Origin: an uncultured Clostridia bacterium
GTDB lineage: Bacteria; Bacillota; Clostridia; Oscillospirales; CAG-272
DNA length: 49,931 nucleotides
Assembly: GCA_946407735.1 (NCBI GenBank)
Contig: CAMJPL010000021.1
Coordinates: 1 to 49,931 of the forward strand
Direction of reading: 5' to 3'
Position 1 is the first letter of the stretch. The number at the start of each line of letters is the position of its first letter. The notes beneath the pieces are model-generated. The model saw nothing but the letters and a program-made list of their open reading frames with translations, was not told where the DNA came from and searched no databases. This document shows, piece after piece, positions 23,477-31,077 of this stretch. Both the position numbers and the translations under genes were made by a program.

Positions 23477-24390
23477 TCCTCGGTACCTCCCCCGAACCTC
23501 TTGTCAATCGCGAAGAGGGCGCCGATAATGAATATCATCACGATGGCGATGATGACGGCGGCGGCCGACAGCTTCTGGTAGTCGAGCGAGTTGAAGGTGT
23601 TGTTCATGAAGTGCTGGAGCATATACACCGTATCGACCGGATGGTCGCCGGTGAGAAGATAGACCTCGCGGAAGACCTTGAAGCTGTTGATGAGCGACAG
23701 TATCGAGACGAATATGATCGTCGGCATGATATAGCGGAGCTTGATGTAGAGGAATTTCCTCACCGAGCCGCAGCCCTCAAGTGTGGCGACCTCGAGCACG
23801 TCGGTCGGTATGTTTGACAGCGCGCTCATGAAAAGGATCATGTTGTACCCGAGGTTTTTCCAGAGATACAGCAGCACGATGACGAACTGGGCGTACCCGC
23901 TCTTCATCCAGTCGACGGGGAGCGAGCCGAAGGAGACGAGCATCGTGTTTATCGCGCCGTTGTAGTCGAAAAGCACCTGGCATATGAGCACGACGGAGGC
24001 TATCGGCACCATCAGCGGGGTGATGAACACGGTGCGGAACTGCGTCTTGAACGGGATGTCGGTGTCAAGCAGCACCGCGAGAAGGAGAGAGAACAAAACC
24101 ACCAGAGGCACGGCGGCGAGCGAGAATGTCAGCGTGTTCCGGGCGGCCTGCCTGAAAGCGCTGTTGTTGAATACCTGTATGAAATTCCTCAGGCCGACGA
24201 AATTCTTCTGGATGGGATTGTCGATGAGAGAGTAGTATATCACGACGGCGAAGGGCGCGATATAGAACAGCAGAACGCCGATGAGCGACGGAAGCAGAAA
24301 ATAAAAGGTCCTCCGTCTCTCCTTCGTCTCGTTTATGCTGTATCGTCTCTCTTTTTTCCGTTTTGTGTTGTTCTGTAGAGTCTGGTTCAT
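23473..24390 (-). CDS. Sugar ABC transporter permease, MalF/UgpA type
   Basis: This 305-residue protein has six or so membrane helices starting at about 28 (TFYFLLPSLIGVLLFYIAPF). It has the family-typical YYSLIDNP and FVGLRNFIQVF after the first helix, FRTVFITPLMVPIASVVLI in the middle, and the EAA loop EVATLEGCGSVRKFLYIKL. It ends GALFAIDKRFGG. It pairs with the MalG-type permease that overlaps its 3' end. It is the first gene of the six-gene minus-strand run. Its own ribosome site is weak (GAAAGCAG), and no consensus promoter was found in the 95 bases upstream, so its promoter remains unplaced. Confidence 0.93.
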   Translation of the reverse strand: MNQTLQNNTKRKKERRYSINETKERRRTFYFLLPSLIGVLLFYIAPFAVVIYYSLIDNPIQKNFVGLRNFIQVFNNSAFRQAARNTLTFSLAAVPLVVLFSLLLAVLLDTDIPFKTQFRTVFITPLMVPIASVVLICQVLFDYNGAINTMLVSFGSLPVDWMKSGYAQFVIVLLYLWKNLGYNMILFMSALSNIPTDVLEVATLEGCGSVRKFLYIKLRYIMPTIIFVSILSLINSFKVFREVYLLTGDHPVDTVYMLQHFMNNTFNSLDYQKLSAAAVIIAIVMIFIIGALFAIDKRFGGGTEE

Positions 24391-24485
24391 GCGATAGCTG
24401 CTTTCAAAGGATGTTTTTCGGGCGCGCCGCCGCCCGCTTTATCTGGGACGCCGGAAACCGGGATATTGTTCCGCCTTTCGGGAGT

Positions 24486-25187
24486 TTACATAAAAGAATT
24501 TTTAAAAATGACCGCGTATCTTATGATCCACAGAAGGGCGAGATGGGCCGGGTAGAAGATATAGAAGAAATATCTCGGGAGCTTCATCCCCCTGTCGCCG
24601 CGGTAAAGCGCGATAAGCGGCAGAGAGGCGAGGGAGAAGATCTGGTACGCGTAGCCGTCCCTCGCGCAGACTGCCGAATAGACGGTGAGTACGACGAGCA
24701 TGGCGGCGAGCCTGAGCTCCGGGCGGGGGATAAAATACGCCGCCGAAATGACGAGCACCGCCCATACGCCGTAGCTGAAATCGAGTAGGCAGAGAAGCGC
24801 GGCCGCAGCCGCGACGGCGATGACGGCGGCAATGATATCTCCCCTTCCCCTCCGTCCTTTAAGGAGCGGATCTGCGGCGGAGATAAACGCGCAGGCGAGG
24901 GCGTAGGTGAGGAGGATGTTCATATACAGCGGATTTCCCCCGGCGATGAGATACGCCGCCTGACACACGGCGCCGACGGCCGTGATGCGGAGGATATATC
25001 TTCCCCTGTCCGACGTGCGGCGCATGCCCTCGGCGATGAAAAAGGCGAATATCGGCATCGAGAGGCGGCCGATGTATCTCAGCCAGAGCTGTCCGGGGAG
25101 AAGGATCACGCAGAGATGATCGCAGAGCATCGCGGCGGCGCCGATAAGCTTCAGCGCCGAGGCGGAAAGCCGGAGACGGCGTGTCAT
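24486..25187 (-). CDS. TraX family membrane protein
   Basis: This 233-residue protein with about seven or eight hydrophobic helices matches the TraX family: LKLIGAAAMLCDHLCVIL, LRYIGRLSMPIFAFFIAEG and GRYILRITAVGAVCQAAYLI. TraX was first described as the F-pilin N-acetylase, and chromosomal homologues in Bacillota are predicted acyltransferase-like membrane proteins of unknown substrate. No conjugation genes surround it, so pilin acetylation is unlikely here. GGGGGTGA stands 6 bases before the ATG. A hairpin terminator lies immediately upstream, separating it from the Ig-like protein gene. It could be cotranscribed with the downstream permease operon, whose first gene starts 95 bases later. 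Confidence 0.88.
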   Translation of the reverse strand: MTRRLRLSASALKLIGAAAMLCDHLCVILLPGQLWLRYIGRLSMPIFAFFIAEGMRRTSDRGRYILRITAVGAVCQAAYLIAGGNPLYMNILLTYALACAFISAADPLLKGRRGRGDIIAAVIAVAAAAALLCLLDFSYGVWAVLVISAAYFIPRPELRLAAMLVVLTVYSAVCARDGYAYQIFSLASLPLIALYRGDRGMKLPRYFFYIFYPAHLALLWIIRYAVIFKNSFM

Positions 25188-25210
25188 CCGCGCTCACCCC
25201 CTATGCCGAG

Positions 25211-25244
25211 AAAAGGCGTTTGATCGACCGATCCAACGCCTTTT
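25211..25244 (-). terminator. Intrinsic terminator after the Ig-like protein gene
   Basis: AAAAGGCGTT and AACGCCTTTT are perfect arms (25211-25220 and 25235-25244), and the inner bases nearly pair as well. It lies 20 bases past the stop at 25264. U-rich tails exist on both sides, so it may work in both directions. Confidence 0.8.
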
Positions 25245-25263
25245 CACACTCTTTTTTCATTTA

Positions 25264-26022
25264 TCAGAAATTATTGAGCTTTCTTACCTTGTCCTTCTTC
25301 ACGGTGACAAGGCAGGAATCGGAGCCGGCATATCCGTCGGTGACGGTGATGACGGCGACGCCGGGACCGACGAGGGTGATGAGGCCTTCGTCGTCGACGG
25401 TGGCTACCGACTCGTCGCTCGACGTCCAGACGGTATTGACGGTGTAGGGAGTGTTGACGCTGGCGTTGACCTTCTTCGTGTCGCCGACATAACCGGTATA
25501 GTTATGGATGTCGAGGGTGCATCTGATGTTGTTCATATACAGCCATACGAGATAGTTCGAACCGGGATATGCCGCGAAGGAAGGATCGTAGGCGGCGAGG
25601 GTGCCGATGGTGAAGCCTGTGGAGGTGTAGTTGAGATAGGCGCTCCTGCCGTATTCGGAGCTGACGGCAGCAGTGCTCTTGGGATCGGCGACGGCCTGGA
25701 CGAGCATGGTGTATCCGCCGTAGCTGCCGGCCTTGATCTTGTCCATCACGCTGAGGGTATAGTTCACGTTCTGCCCGTTTACGGCGGAGATATAGCCGCT
25801 GTCGACGAGGGTGAGGTCGCTGTACCAGAGCTGCCAGTTATAGCCGACGGCGCCGGACACGGTGTTCCAGCTGGCGGTGGTGGGGCTTAGGACGCTCCAT
25901 GTGACTGTCGGGGCTGTGAGGGCTGGAACCTTCTGACCGGCGGCGAAAGAGGACACCGGGACCACCGCGAGGGCAAGCATGAGCGCCGCGGCGAAAATAC
26001 ATAATACGCGTCTGATTTTCAT
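25264..26022 (-). CDS. Secreted protein with a C-terminal bacterial Ig-like (Big_2) domain
   Basis: This 252-residue protein has a signal peptide (MKIRRVLCIFAAALMLALAV, cleavage near SSFAAG). A region at about 30-165 reads like a fibronectin-type domain (TAPTVTWSVLSPTTASWNTV, GAVGYNWQLWYSD). A Big_2 domain at about 175-245 has TVWTSSDESVATVDDEG and GPGVAVITVTDG. Such domains usually mediate adhesion or form stalks on cell-surface proteins. No sorting signal, membrane anchor or catalytic domain is visible, so it should be released or loosely bound. It has its own promoter and terminator and is therefore a single-gene unit. Its function is not known. Confidence 0.85.
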   Translation of the reverse strand: MKIRRVLCIFAAALMLALAVVPVSSFAAGQKVPALTAPTVTWSVLSPTTASWNTVSGAVGYNWQLWYSDLTLVDSGYISAVNGQNVNYTLSVMDKIKAGSYGGYTMLVQAVADPKSTAAVSSEYGRSAYLNYTSTGFTIGTLAAYDPSFAAYPGSNYLVWLYMNNIRCTLDIHNYTGYVGDTKKVNASVNTPYTVNTVWTSSDESVATVDDEGLITLVGPGVAVITVTDGYAGSDSCLVTVKKDKVRKLNNF

Positions 26023-26065
26023 GATGATCGAAGCTCCTTCGGATTAGATAGTTTAGACGTATAAT

Positions 26066-26094
26066 ATTATACACTCTTTGCCGCGATAATGCAA
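26066..26094 (-). promoter_or_regulatory. Sigma-A promoter for the Ig-like protein gene
   Basis: On the minus strand TTGCAT (26089-26094) and TATAAT (26066-26071) are 17 bases apart, about 45 bases upstream of the start codon. Confidence 0.8.
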
Positions 26095-26181
26095 GAGAAA
26101 ACTCAAATTTTCAGATTTTTAATATATCGGACGTGACAGAGCACATCAATACGTCAAAATGACCGAATGACACAAAAACTG

Positions 26182-26191
26182 CCCATATGGG
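26182..26191. promoter_or_regulatory. Candidate operator palindrome CCCATATGGG
   Basis: A perfect 10-base palindrome lies 13 bases upstream of the -35 hexamer of the SPFH gene promoter, in otherwise AT-rich, nonrepetitive sequence. The position fits an activator or repressor site, but no regulator can be named. Confidence 0.35.
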
Positions 26192-26204
26192 TAATAAAAA
26201 ACTC

Positions 26205-26233
26205 TTGACAACAACGAAAGTTTATTGTATAAT
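26205..26233 (+). promoter_or_regulatory. Sigma-A promoter for the SPFH/zinc-ribbon gene
   Basis: TTGACA (26205-26210) and TATAAT (26228-26233) are perfect hexamers with a 17-base spacer, about 50 bases upstream of the start codon. Confidence 0.9.
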
Positions 26234-26283
26234 TGATACAGCAGACAGAAGCCTTTTTACATACAAGCAAGGAGACCAGAACC

Positions 26284-27714
26284 ATGGGACTTATAAGTGC
26301 AGCGCTCGGCGCCGCTTCCGGCGCTCTCGCCGATTCTTGGCGCGATTATTTTTACTGTGACTCCCTTCCGACAGACGTCCTTCTGAAGAAGGCGGATCAC
26401 CGTCAGGGACGCCGCTCCTCCAACAACAAGGGCGACCCGGACATCATCTCCAACGGCTCCATCGTGGCCGTAGCCGACGGTCAGTGCATGATCATCGTCG
26501 ACCAGGGCAAGGTCGTCGAGTTCTGCGCCGAGCCGGGCGAATTCGTCTACGACACCTCGTCCGAGCCCTCGCTGTTCTACGGCAACCTCGGACAGAACAT
26601 CCTTGAGACCTTCAAACAGATAGGCAAGCGCATCACCTTCGGCGGCGATACCGCCCGCGTACAGCGCGTCTACTACTTCAACACCAAGGAGATCATCGGC
26701 AACAAGTACGGCACCGCCAACCCGATCCCCTTCAAGATCGTCGATCCCGACATCAACTTCAAGTTCACCGTCCGCATCCGCTGCCACGGCGAATATTCCT
26801 ACAAGATTGTCAACCCGCTCCTCTTCTATCAGTCCCTCGCCGGGAACGTCGCTGACATCTACAAGCGCGACCAGATCGACAGCACCCTCAAGAGCGAGCT
26901 TCTGACCGCCCTGCAGCCCGCCATGGGCAAGCTGACCCGCATCAGCTACGAAGAGCTCCCGATGCACACGATGGAGCTCTCTCAGGCGCTGAACGAGGTC
27001 CTTTCGAGCAGCTGGACCGATACCCGCGGTATCGCCATCGCCGCCTTCGGCGTAAGCTCGGTCACCGCCGATCCCGAGGATGAGAAGAAGCTGCAGCAGG
27101 CTCAGATGGCCGCCTTCAACAGCAACGCTGCCATCGCCGCCGGCACCCTCACCACCGCTCAGGCTCAGGCCATGCAGGACGCCGCCAACAACAGCGCCGG
27201 CGCCATGACCGGCTTCATGGGTCTCGGCATGGCCCAGAACTCCGGCGGAGTCAACGCCGCTCAGCTGTTCCAGGTCGCCGCTCAGCAGCAGGCCGCCCAG
27301 CAGCAGGCTGCCGCACCCGCTCCCGCGGCTCCTGCCGCCGACGGCTGGACCTGCCCGAAGTGCGGCAAGGTCAACACCGGCAAGTTCTGCGCCGACTGCG
27401 GCGAGAAGAAGCCCGAGCCGAAGCCGGCCGAGGGCGAATGGGTCTGCCCGCAGTGCGGGAAGAAGAACACCGGCAAATTCTGCGCCGACTGCGGCACGAA
27501 GAAGCCGGAGGACAAGAACTCCTGGACCTGCCCGTCCTGCGGCACCGAGAACAAGGGCAAATTCTGCGCCAACTGCGGCACGAAGAAGCCCTCCGGCGTC
27601 CCCCAGTACAAGTGCGACAAGTGCGGATGGGAGCCCGAGGATCCGACCAACCCGCCGAAATTCTGCCCCGAGTGCGGAGATCCCTTCGGCGACGAGGATG
27701 TAACGAACAAGTAA
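26284..27714 (+). CDS. SPFH-domain protein with four C-terminal zinc ribbons
   Basis: The start at 26284 is set by AAGGAG 9 bases upstream. Further upstream the open frame runs into the promoter. The 476-residue protein resembles the stomatin/prohibitin-like proteins with C-terminal zinc ribbons (YdjI/virion-core-like). The SPFH part spans about 25-275 (GSIVAVADGQCMIIVDQGKV, PIPFKIVDPDINFKFTVRIR). A Gln/Ala-rich low-complexity stretch at about 280-350 follows. Four CxxC...CxxC ribbons come next: CPKCGKVNTGKFCADCG, CPQCGKKNTGKFCADCG, CPSCGTENKGKFCANCG, and a longer fourth starting CDKCGWEPED. B. subtilis YdjI works with PspA at stressed membranes. No PspA gene is adjacent here, so that role is only suggestive. 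Confidence 0.88.
   Translation: MGLISAALGAASGALADSWRDYFYCDSLPTDVLLKKADHRQGRRSSNNKGDPDIISNGSIVAVADGQCMIIVDQGKVVEFCAEPGEFVYDTSSEPSLFYGNLGQNILETFKQIGKRITFGGDTARVQRVYYFNTKEIIGNKYGTANPIPFKIVDPDINFKFTVRIRCHGEYSYKIVNPLLFYQSLAGNVADIYKRDQIDSTLKSELLTALQPAMGKLTRISYEELPMHTMELSQALNEVLSSSWTDTRGIAIAAFGVSSVTADPEDEKKLQQAQMAAFNSNAAIAAGTLTTAQAQAMQDAANNSAGAMTGFMGLGMAQNSGGVNAAQLFQVAAQQQAAQQQAAAPAPAAPAADGWTCPKCGKVNTGKFCADCGEKKPEPKPAEGEWVCPQCGKKNTGKFCADCGTKKPEDKNSWTCPSCGTENKGKFCANCGTKKPSGVPQYKCDKCGWEPEDPTNPPKFCPECGDPFGDEDVTNK
27352..27683 (+). repeat. Tandem DNA units encoding the zinc ribbons
   Basis: The four ribbon-coding units begin at 27352, 27445, 27529 and 27613, giving periods of 93, 84 and 84 bases. The first three are close copies around the shared GGCAAATTCTGCGCC-type core, which points to duplication within the gene. 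The fourth is diverged. Confidence 0.75.
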
Positions 27715-27723
27715 ACGTTTATA

Positions 27724-27798
27724 ATTTGCAGGGGGAAAACCACCTTTCTGAAGAAAGGTGGTTTTCCCCCTGAGCCCCCTTTCCGACAAAGACTTTTT
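27724..27798 (+). repeat. Dispersed hairpin repeat, copy 5 (forward)
   Basis: A perfect 20-bp stem (27729-27748 with 27753-27772, one arm CAGGGGGAAAACCACCTTTC) has a TGAA loop. It is followed by GAGCCCCCTTTCCGACAAAG and ACTTTTTATACAG. It starts about 10 bases after the SPFH gene stop and ends about 35 bases before the next start. The tail diverges from the consensus after ACTTTT. Confidence 0.85.
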
Positions 27799-27833
27799 AT
27801 ACAGATAATACAATTTTAAGGCGTTGTCACACT

Positions 27834-28613
27834 ATGAACAAAAAAGTCCTGCTCATCCTATCTGACGGAGTCCGTCCCGATTCCTTCGGCAGGATCGCCG
27901 GTATCAGCGACTATTCCGACGTCCTTCTCCGCCATGCGCTGTACTCGATGAAGACAAAGACCGTGATGCCGAGCGTCACGCTTCCCTGCCACATGTCGCT
28001 CTTCCACTCGGTGCCGCCGGACAGGCACGGGATCCTGTCGAACACCTACATGCCTCAGGTCAGACCGATAAAGGGCCTGTTCGAGGTGCTCCGCGCCGCC
28101 GGAAAGAAGACCGGCATCGTCTACGACTGGGAGGAGCTGCGCGATCTCTCCCGTCCCGACTCGCTGGCGAACGCCATATTCATGTCGGGGCATATCTACG
28201 ATTACTGGAACACCTGCGAGAAGCTGACCGAGCGCGCGATAGACTACATAAACTCCGACGCCCCGGATTTCGTCTTCTATTATTACGGCCTCACCGACGC
28301 CGTCGGGCACGGCAGCGGCTGGATGAGCGAAGATTACATGAAGGCCGTGAGCAAGGTATGGACGCTGATCGAAAAGCTGGTGTCCTCGATCGGCGATTAC
28401 ACCGTCATCTTCACCGCCGATCACGGCGGGCACGACCGCACTCACGGCACCGACAAGCCCGAGGACATGACGATCCCGCTTATCATCTCCGATCCCTCCC
28501 TCGAGACGAGGGAGCTTGAATCGGCCTCCATCCTCGACATCGCGCCCACCGTCGCCGCTATACTCGGCGCGCAGCCCGATCCCGAGTGGGAAGGCAGGAA
28601 TCTGCTGGCGTAA
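27834..28613 (+). CDS. Alkaline phosphatase-superfamily phosphodiesterase
   Basis: This 259-residue cytoplasmic protein belongs to the type I phosphodiesterase/nucleotide pyrophosphatase group. The metal-binding Asp11 sits in LLILSDGVRPD, the nucleophile Thr49 in MPSVTLPCHMSLF, DAVGHGSG gives a second Asp and His, and Asp196-His197 lie in TADHGGHDRTHG. The C-terminus carries DIAPTVAAILG, typical of the superfamily. At 259 residues it is shorter than many (350-450), with a reduced cap, but all metal ligands appear present. Substrates could be nucleotides or phosphoesters. The ribosome site is poor (AAGGCG). Hairpin repeat copy 5 occupies the gap before it, and a large hairpin follows. Confidence 0.88.
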   Translation: MNKKVLLILSDGVRPDSFGRIAGISDYSDVLLRHALYSMKTKTVMPSVTLPCHMSLFHSVPPDRHGILSNTYMPQVRPIKGLFEVLRAAGKKTGIVYDWEELRDLSRPDSLANAIFMSGHIYDYWNTCEKLTERAIDYINSDAPDFVFYYYGLTDAVGHGSGWMSEDYMKAVSKVWTLIEKLVSSIGDYTVIFTADHGGHDRTHGTDKPEDMTIPLIISDPSLETRELESASILDIAPTVAAILGAQPDPEWEGRNLLA

Positions 28614-28629
28614 AGCAAAAAATATAAAA

Positions 28630-28688
28630 CTCCCCTTTCCGCGGATCATCCCGAATGATTTCACACACCGGGATCCCGCGAAGGGGAG
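28630..28688. terminator. Bidirectional terminator between convergent genes
   Basis: CTCCCCTT (28630-28637) pairs with AAGGGGAG (28681-28688), and CCGCGG/CCGCG plus ATCCCG/CGGGAT extend the stem inward. The plus side continues ATTTCTGTTTTA, and the minus side TTTTATATTTTTTG. It separates the genes ending at 28613 and 28731. Confidence 0.75.
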
Positions 28689-28730
28689 ATTTCTGTTTTA
28701 TCGGTTATTTATCGTAAATTCAAGCCCAGA

Positions 28731-29888
28731 TCATTTGACCGCCGCGGCGCCGTTTACATATACCTTCACGGCTCTCGCCTGTATCGAATGCAGCGGATCG
28801 CTGTCGAACACCGAAATATCGGCGTCCTTGCCGACCTCGAGCGAGCCGACGCGGTCCTCGATCCCGGCGACCTTCGCCGGGTTTATGGTGATAGCCCTCC
28901 ACGCGGCGTCCTCGGGGAGCCCTTCCCTGACGGCGAGACCGGCGACGAGCGGCAGATAATACAGCGGGATGACCGGCGCGTCGGTGATGAGGCAGACCTC
29001 CATACCGGCCTTATATAGTATCGCCGGGGTCTCGAAGGTCTTGTTTTTCAGCTCGAACTTGCTCTTGTTGCCGAGCGACGGCCCGACGAGGACGGGATAC
29101 CCCTTCTCGGCGAGCTTCTGAGCTATCAGATGCCCGTCGGTGCAGTGATCCAGCGTGATGCGGATGTTGAATTCCTCGGCTATCCTGATTGCGGTCAGCA
29201 TATCGTCGGCGCGGTGGGCGTGGCATTTCAGCGGGATCTCGCGGCGGATAACCGGGAGCAGCGCCTCCAGCTTCATGTCGTATGGCTTCGGCTTGTCGGG
29301 ATCGGCCTTCTCAAGGCTTTCCTCATAATCCTTCGCCTTGCGGAGCTCGTCGCGGAGCAGGGCGGCTATGCCCATCCTCGTGACGGGAGCCTTGCGCCCC
29401 TGCTGCCCGTAGCAGCCCTTCGGGTTCTCGCCGAAGGCCGCCTTCATCGCGACGGGATCGCGGATGACCATATCGTCGACGCAGTCGCCGTACAGCTTGA
29501 TAGCGAGGAAGGTGCCGCCGAGCACGTTTGCCGAGCCGGGGCCCGTCACGGCCGCCGTGACGCCGCCGCAAAGAGCGCAGCGGAAGGCCTCGTCCTGCGG
29601 GTTTATGCCGTCTATGCCGCGCATGTTCGGCGTCAGAGCGTCGGACGTCTCATTGTAGTCGGCGCCCTCCCATCTTATCGCCTCCTCGTCGAGACCGATA
29701 TGGGTATGCCCGTCAATAAGTCCCGGCGTCACGAGGCATCCGCTCACGTCGACGATCTCAGTCCCCTCCGGCGGCGTGATATCCGTCCCTATCGCGGCTA
29801 TCTTCCCGTCATCGCCGATAAGGATGTCCCCGCATGGGATATCAGGCGACGTTATCGGCTTTATACGGCCGTTTCGCAAAAGAATCAT
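28731..29888 (-). CDS. Amidohydrolase family protein (imidazolonepropionase-like)
   Basis: This 385-residue metal-dependent hydrolase shows the signature PGLIDGHTHIGL with His61 and His63. It continues with LKCHAHRADD (His223, His225), ITLDHCTDGH (His248), and a late Asp in CLITDAPVIPL that would be the catalytic acid/base. The C-terminal small domain ends in GSLEVGKDADISVFD, as in imidazolonepropionase and related enzymes. No signal peptide is visible, so it is cytoplasmic. GAGGA lies 7 bases before the ATG, and a dedicated promoter lies upstream. Substrate classes in this group include cyclic ureides and dipeptides, and nothing nearby decides among them. Confidence 0.9.
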   Translation of the reverse strand: MILLRNGRIKPITSPDIPCGDILIGDDGKIAAIGTDITPPEGTEIVDVSGCLVTPGLIDGHTHIGLDEEAIRWEGADYNETSDALTPNMRGIDGINPQDEAFRCALCGGVTAAVTGPGSANVLGGTFLAIKLYGDCVDDMVIRDPVAMKAAFGENPKGCYGQQGRKAPVTRMGIAALLRDELRKAKDYEESLEKADPDKPKPYDMKLEALLPVIRREIPLKCHAHRADDMLTAIRIAEEFNIRITLDHCTDGHLIAQKLAEKGYPVLVGPSLGNKSKFELKNKTFETPAILYKAGMEVCLITDAPVIPLYYLPLVAGLAVREGLPEDAAWRAITINPAKVAGIEDRVGSLEVGKDADISVFDSDPLHSIQARAVKVYVNGAAAVK

Positions 29889-29931
29889 AATGCGTCCTCA
29901 TCTGTCTGAATGTGATTTATGCGTTATATAG

Positions 29932-29960
29932 ATTATATCACAAAAGCGAAGCGGATACAA
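29932..29960 (-). promoter_or_regulatory. Sigma-A promoter for the amidohydrolase
   Basis: On the minus strand TTGTAT (29955-29960) and TATAAT (29932-29937) are 17 bases apart, about 43 bases upstream of the start. Confidence 0.8.
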
Positions 29961-30011
29961 CCGTCTTACGGCAATTCTAAATTATTTTATATAATTATAA
30001 ACTTCTCCGGC

Positions 30012-30040
30012 TTGACTTTGAGCCGACTCGTATGTATAAT
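30012..30040 (+). promoter_or_regulatory. Sigma-A promoter for the LRR lipoprotein gene
   Basis: TTGACT (30012-30017) and TATAAT (30035-30040) are 17 bases apart, about 65 bases upstream of the start codon. It diverges from the amidohydrolase promoter. Confidence 0.85.
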
Positions 30041-30104
30041 ATAAGCATAACAGGAGAATCCGACAAGCGATACCGCCCCGGCGGGCGATAAATCTGAAAA
30101 AGCC

Positions 30105-30968
30105 ATGAATAAAGCCAGAATCTGCGTAACAGCGCTTCTCACCCTGTCGATCCTCGCCTCCTTTTCATCCTGCGGCGGCGGATCGTCGAAGGACGACGCC
30201 GAGACATCGACCTCGTCTACGGTCGCTCTGCCCGACGAGGACTCCAAATCGACGACATCCGACGGGATATTCACATACAATATCTATAAATCATTCGCCG
30301 AGGTTTCCGGTTATCTCGGCGGCGATCAGGTCGTGCTGATACCGTCCGAGGCTGAGGGGCTCCCGGTGATGAGCATAGCAAGGAACGCCTTTGATTTCAA
30401 CAAGACGATTACCACCGTCGTCCTTCCCGACACCGTCACCAATATCGGCAACTACAGCTTCCGCGGCTGCGAGAACCTGACGTCGATAAACTTCCCCGAA
30501 GGGCTGGTGGCGATAGGCAACTACGCCTTCGTCGACACGGGTCTCACCGATCTTATCTTCCCCGAGTCGCTAACAGTGCTCGGCAAGTACAGCTTCGGCA
30601 ACGTGAAGATAACGAACCTGATGATGCCGAGATACATCGCGAAGACGAACGATTACATGTTCGCGAACTGCGAAAAGCTCACATCTTTCGATCTTCCGTC
30701 CTGCATGACGAAGATCCCGAACCACATGTTCTACAACTGCGATTCTCTGACCGTCATAAAGATCCCCGATTTCGTCACCGAGATCGACGATTACGCCTTC
30801 TCGGCCTGCGACTCGCTGACCGACATATACATCCCCGCATCTGTGACAAAGCTCGGCGAGGGCGTCTTCATCGGAAGCGAGAGCATCGTGATCCATACCC
30901 CGGCGGGCTCGACGGCCGAAAAGTACGCTGTGAATTACAAGATGAACTATGACAACGCGGAGCCGTGA
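30105..30968 (+). CDS. BspA-like leucine-rich repeat (LRR_5) lipoprotein
   Basis: This 287-residue lipoprotein has a signal peptide (MNKARICVTALLTLSILASF) and lipobox Cys23. A Ser/Thr/Asp linker (about 25-55) leads into about seven LRR_5 units of the BspA/Treponema pallidum type: VLPDTVTNIGNYSFRGCENL, FPESLTVLGKYSF, DLPSCMTKIPNHMFYNC and IPASVTKLGEGVF. It ends in GSTAEKYAVNY, the usual closing motif. Such proteins bind host or bacterial surface partners. The best ribosome-site candidate (AGGAGA, 30052-30057) is too far upstream, and GAAAAAG directly before the ATG is weak, so translation initiation may be inefficient. It has its own promoter. Confidence 0.9.
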   Translation: MNKARICVTALLTLSILASFSSCGGGSSKDDAETSTSSTVALPDEDSKSTTSDGIFTYNIYKSFAEVSGYLGGDQVVLIPSEAEGLPVMSIARNAFDFNKTITTVVLPDTVTNIGNYSFRGCENLTSINFPEGLVAIGNYAFVDTGLTDLIFPESLTVLGKYSFGNVKITNLMMPRYIAKTNDYMFANCEKLTSFDLPSCMTKIPNHMFYNCDSLTVIKIPDFVTEIDDYAFSACDSLTDIYIPASVTKLGEGVFIGSESIVIHTPAGSTAEKYAVNYKMNYDNAEP

Positions 30969-31012
30969 CGGAGTATTTTACCGCGTTTTTCCGGGATTAA
31001 TCGACAAACAGC

Positions 31013-31041
31013 TTGACTTTGCCTCATCGAAGGTTTATAAT
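31013..31041 (+). promoter_or_regulatory. Sigma-A promoter for pepC
   Basis: TTGACT (31013-31018) and TATAAT (31036-31041) are 17 bases apart, about 37 bases before the start codon and just after the preceding gene. Confidence 0.88.
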
Positions 31042-31077
31042 AATACAAAAACAATATATTGCTGAAAGGACACTCTT

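Noticed and set aside
24391..24485. Promoter or terminator between traX and the permease operon
   Set aside because: A GGGCG/CGCCC stem is present, but no T-run or convincing hexamers were found on the minus strand.
26233..26283. Upstream extension of the SPFH gene
   Set aside because: It begins at the end of the -10 hexamer and would put the AAGGAG ribosome site inside the gene. The ATG at 26284 fits better.
5452..27798. The five hairpins as insertion-sequence ends or a CRISPR array
   Set aside because: No transposase or regular spacing is seen, the copies are kilobases apart in both orientations, and no direct target repeats were noticed. They are reported as a dispersed repeat family instead.
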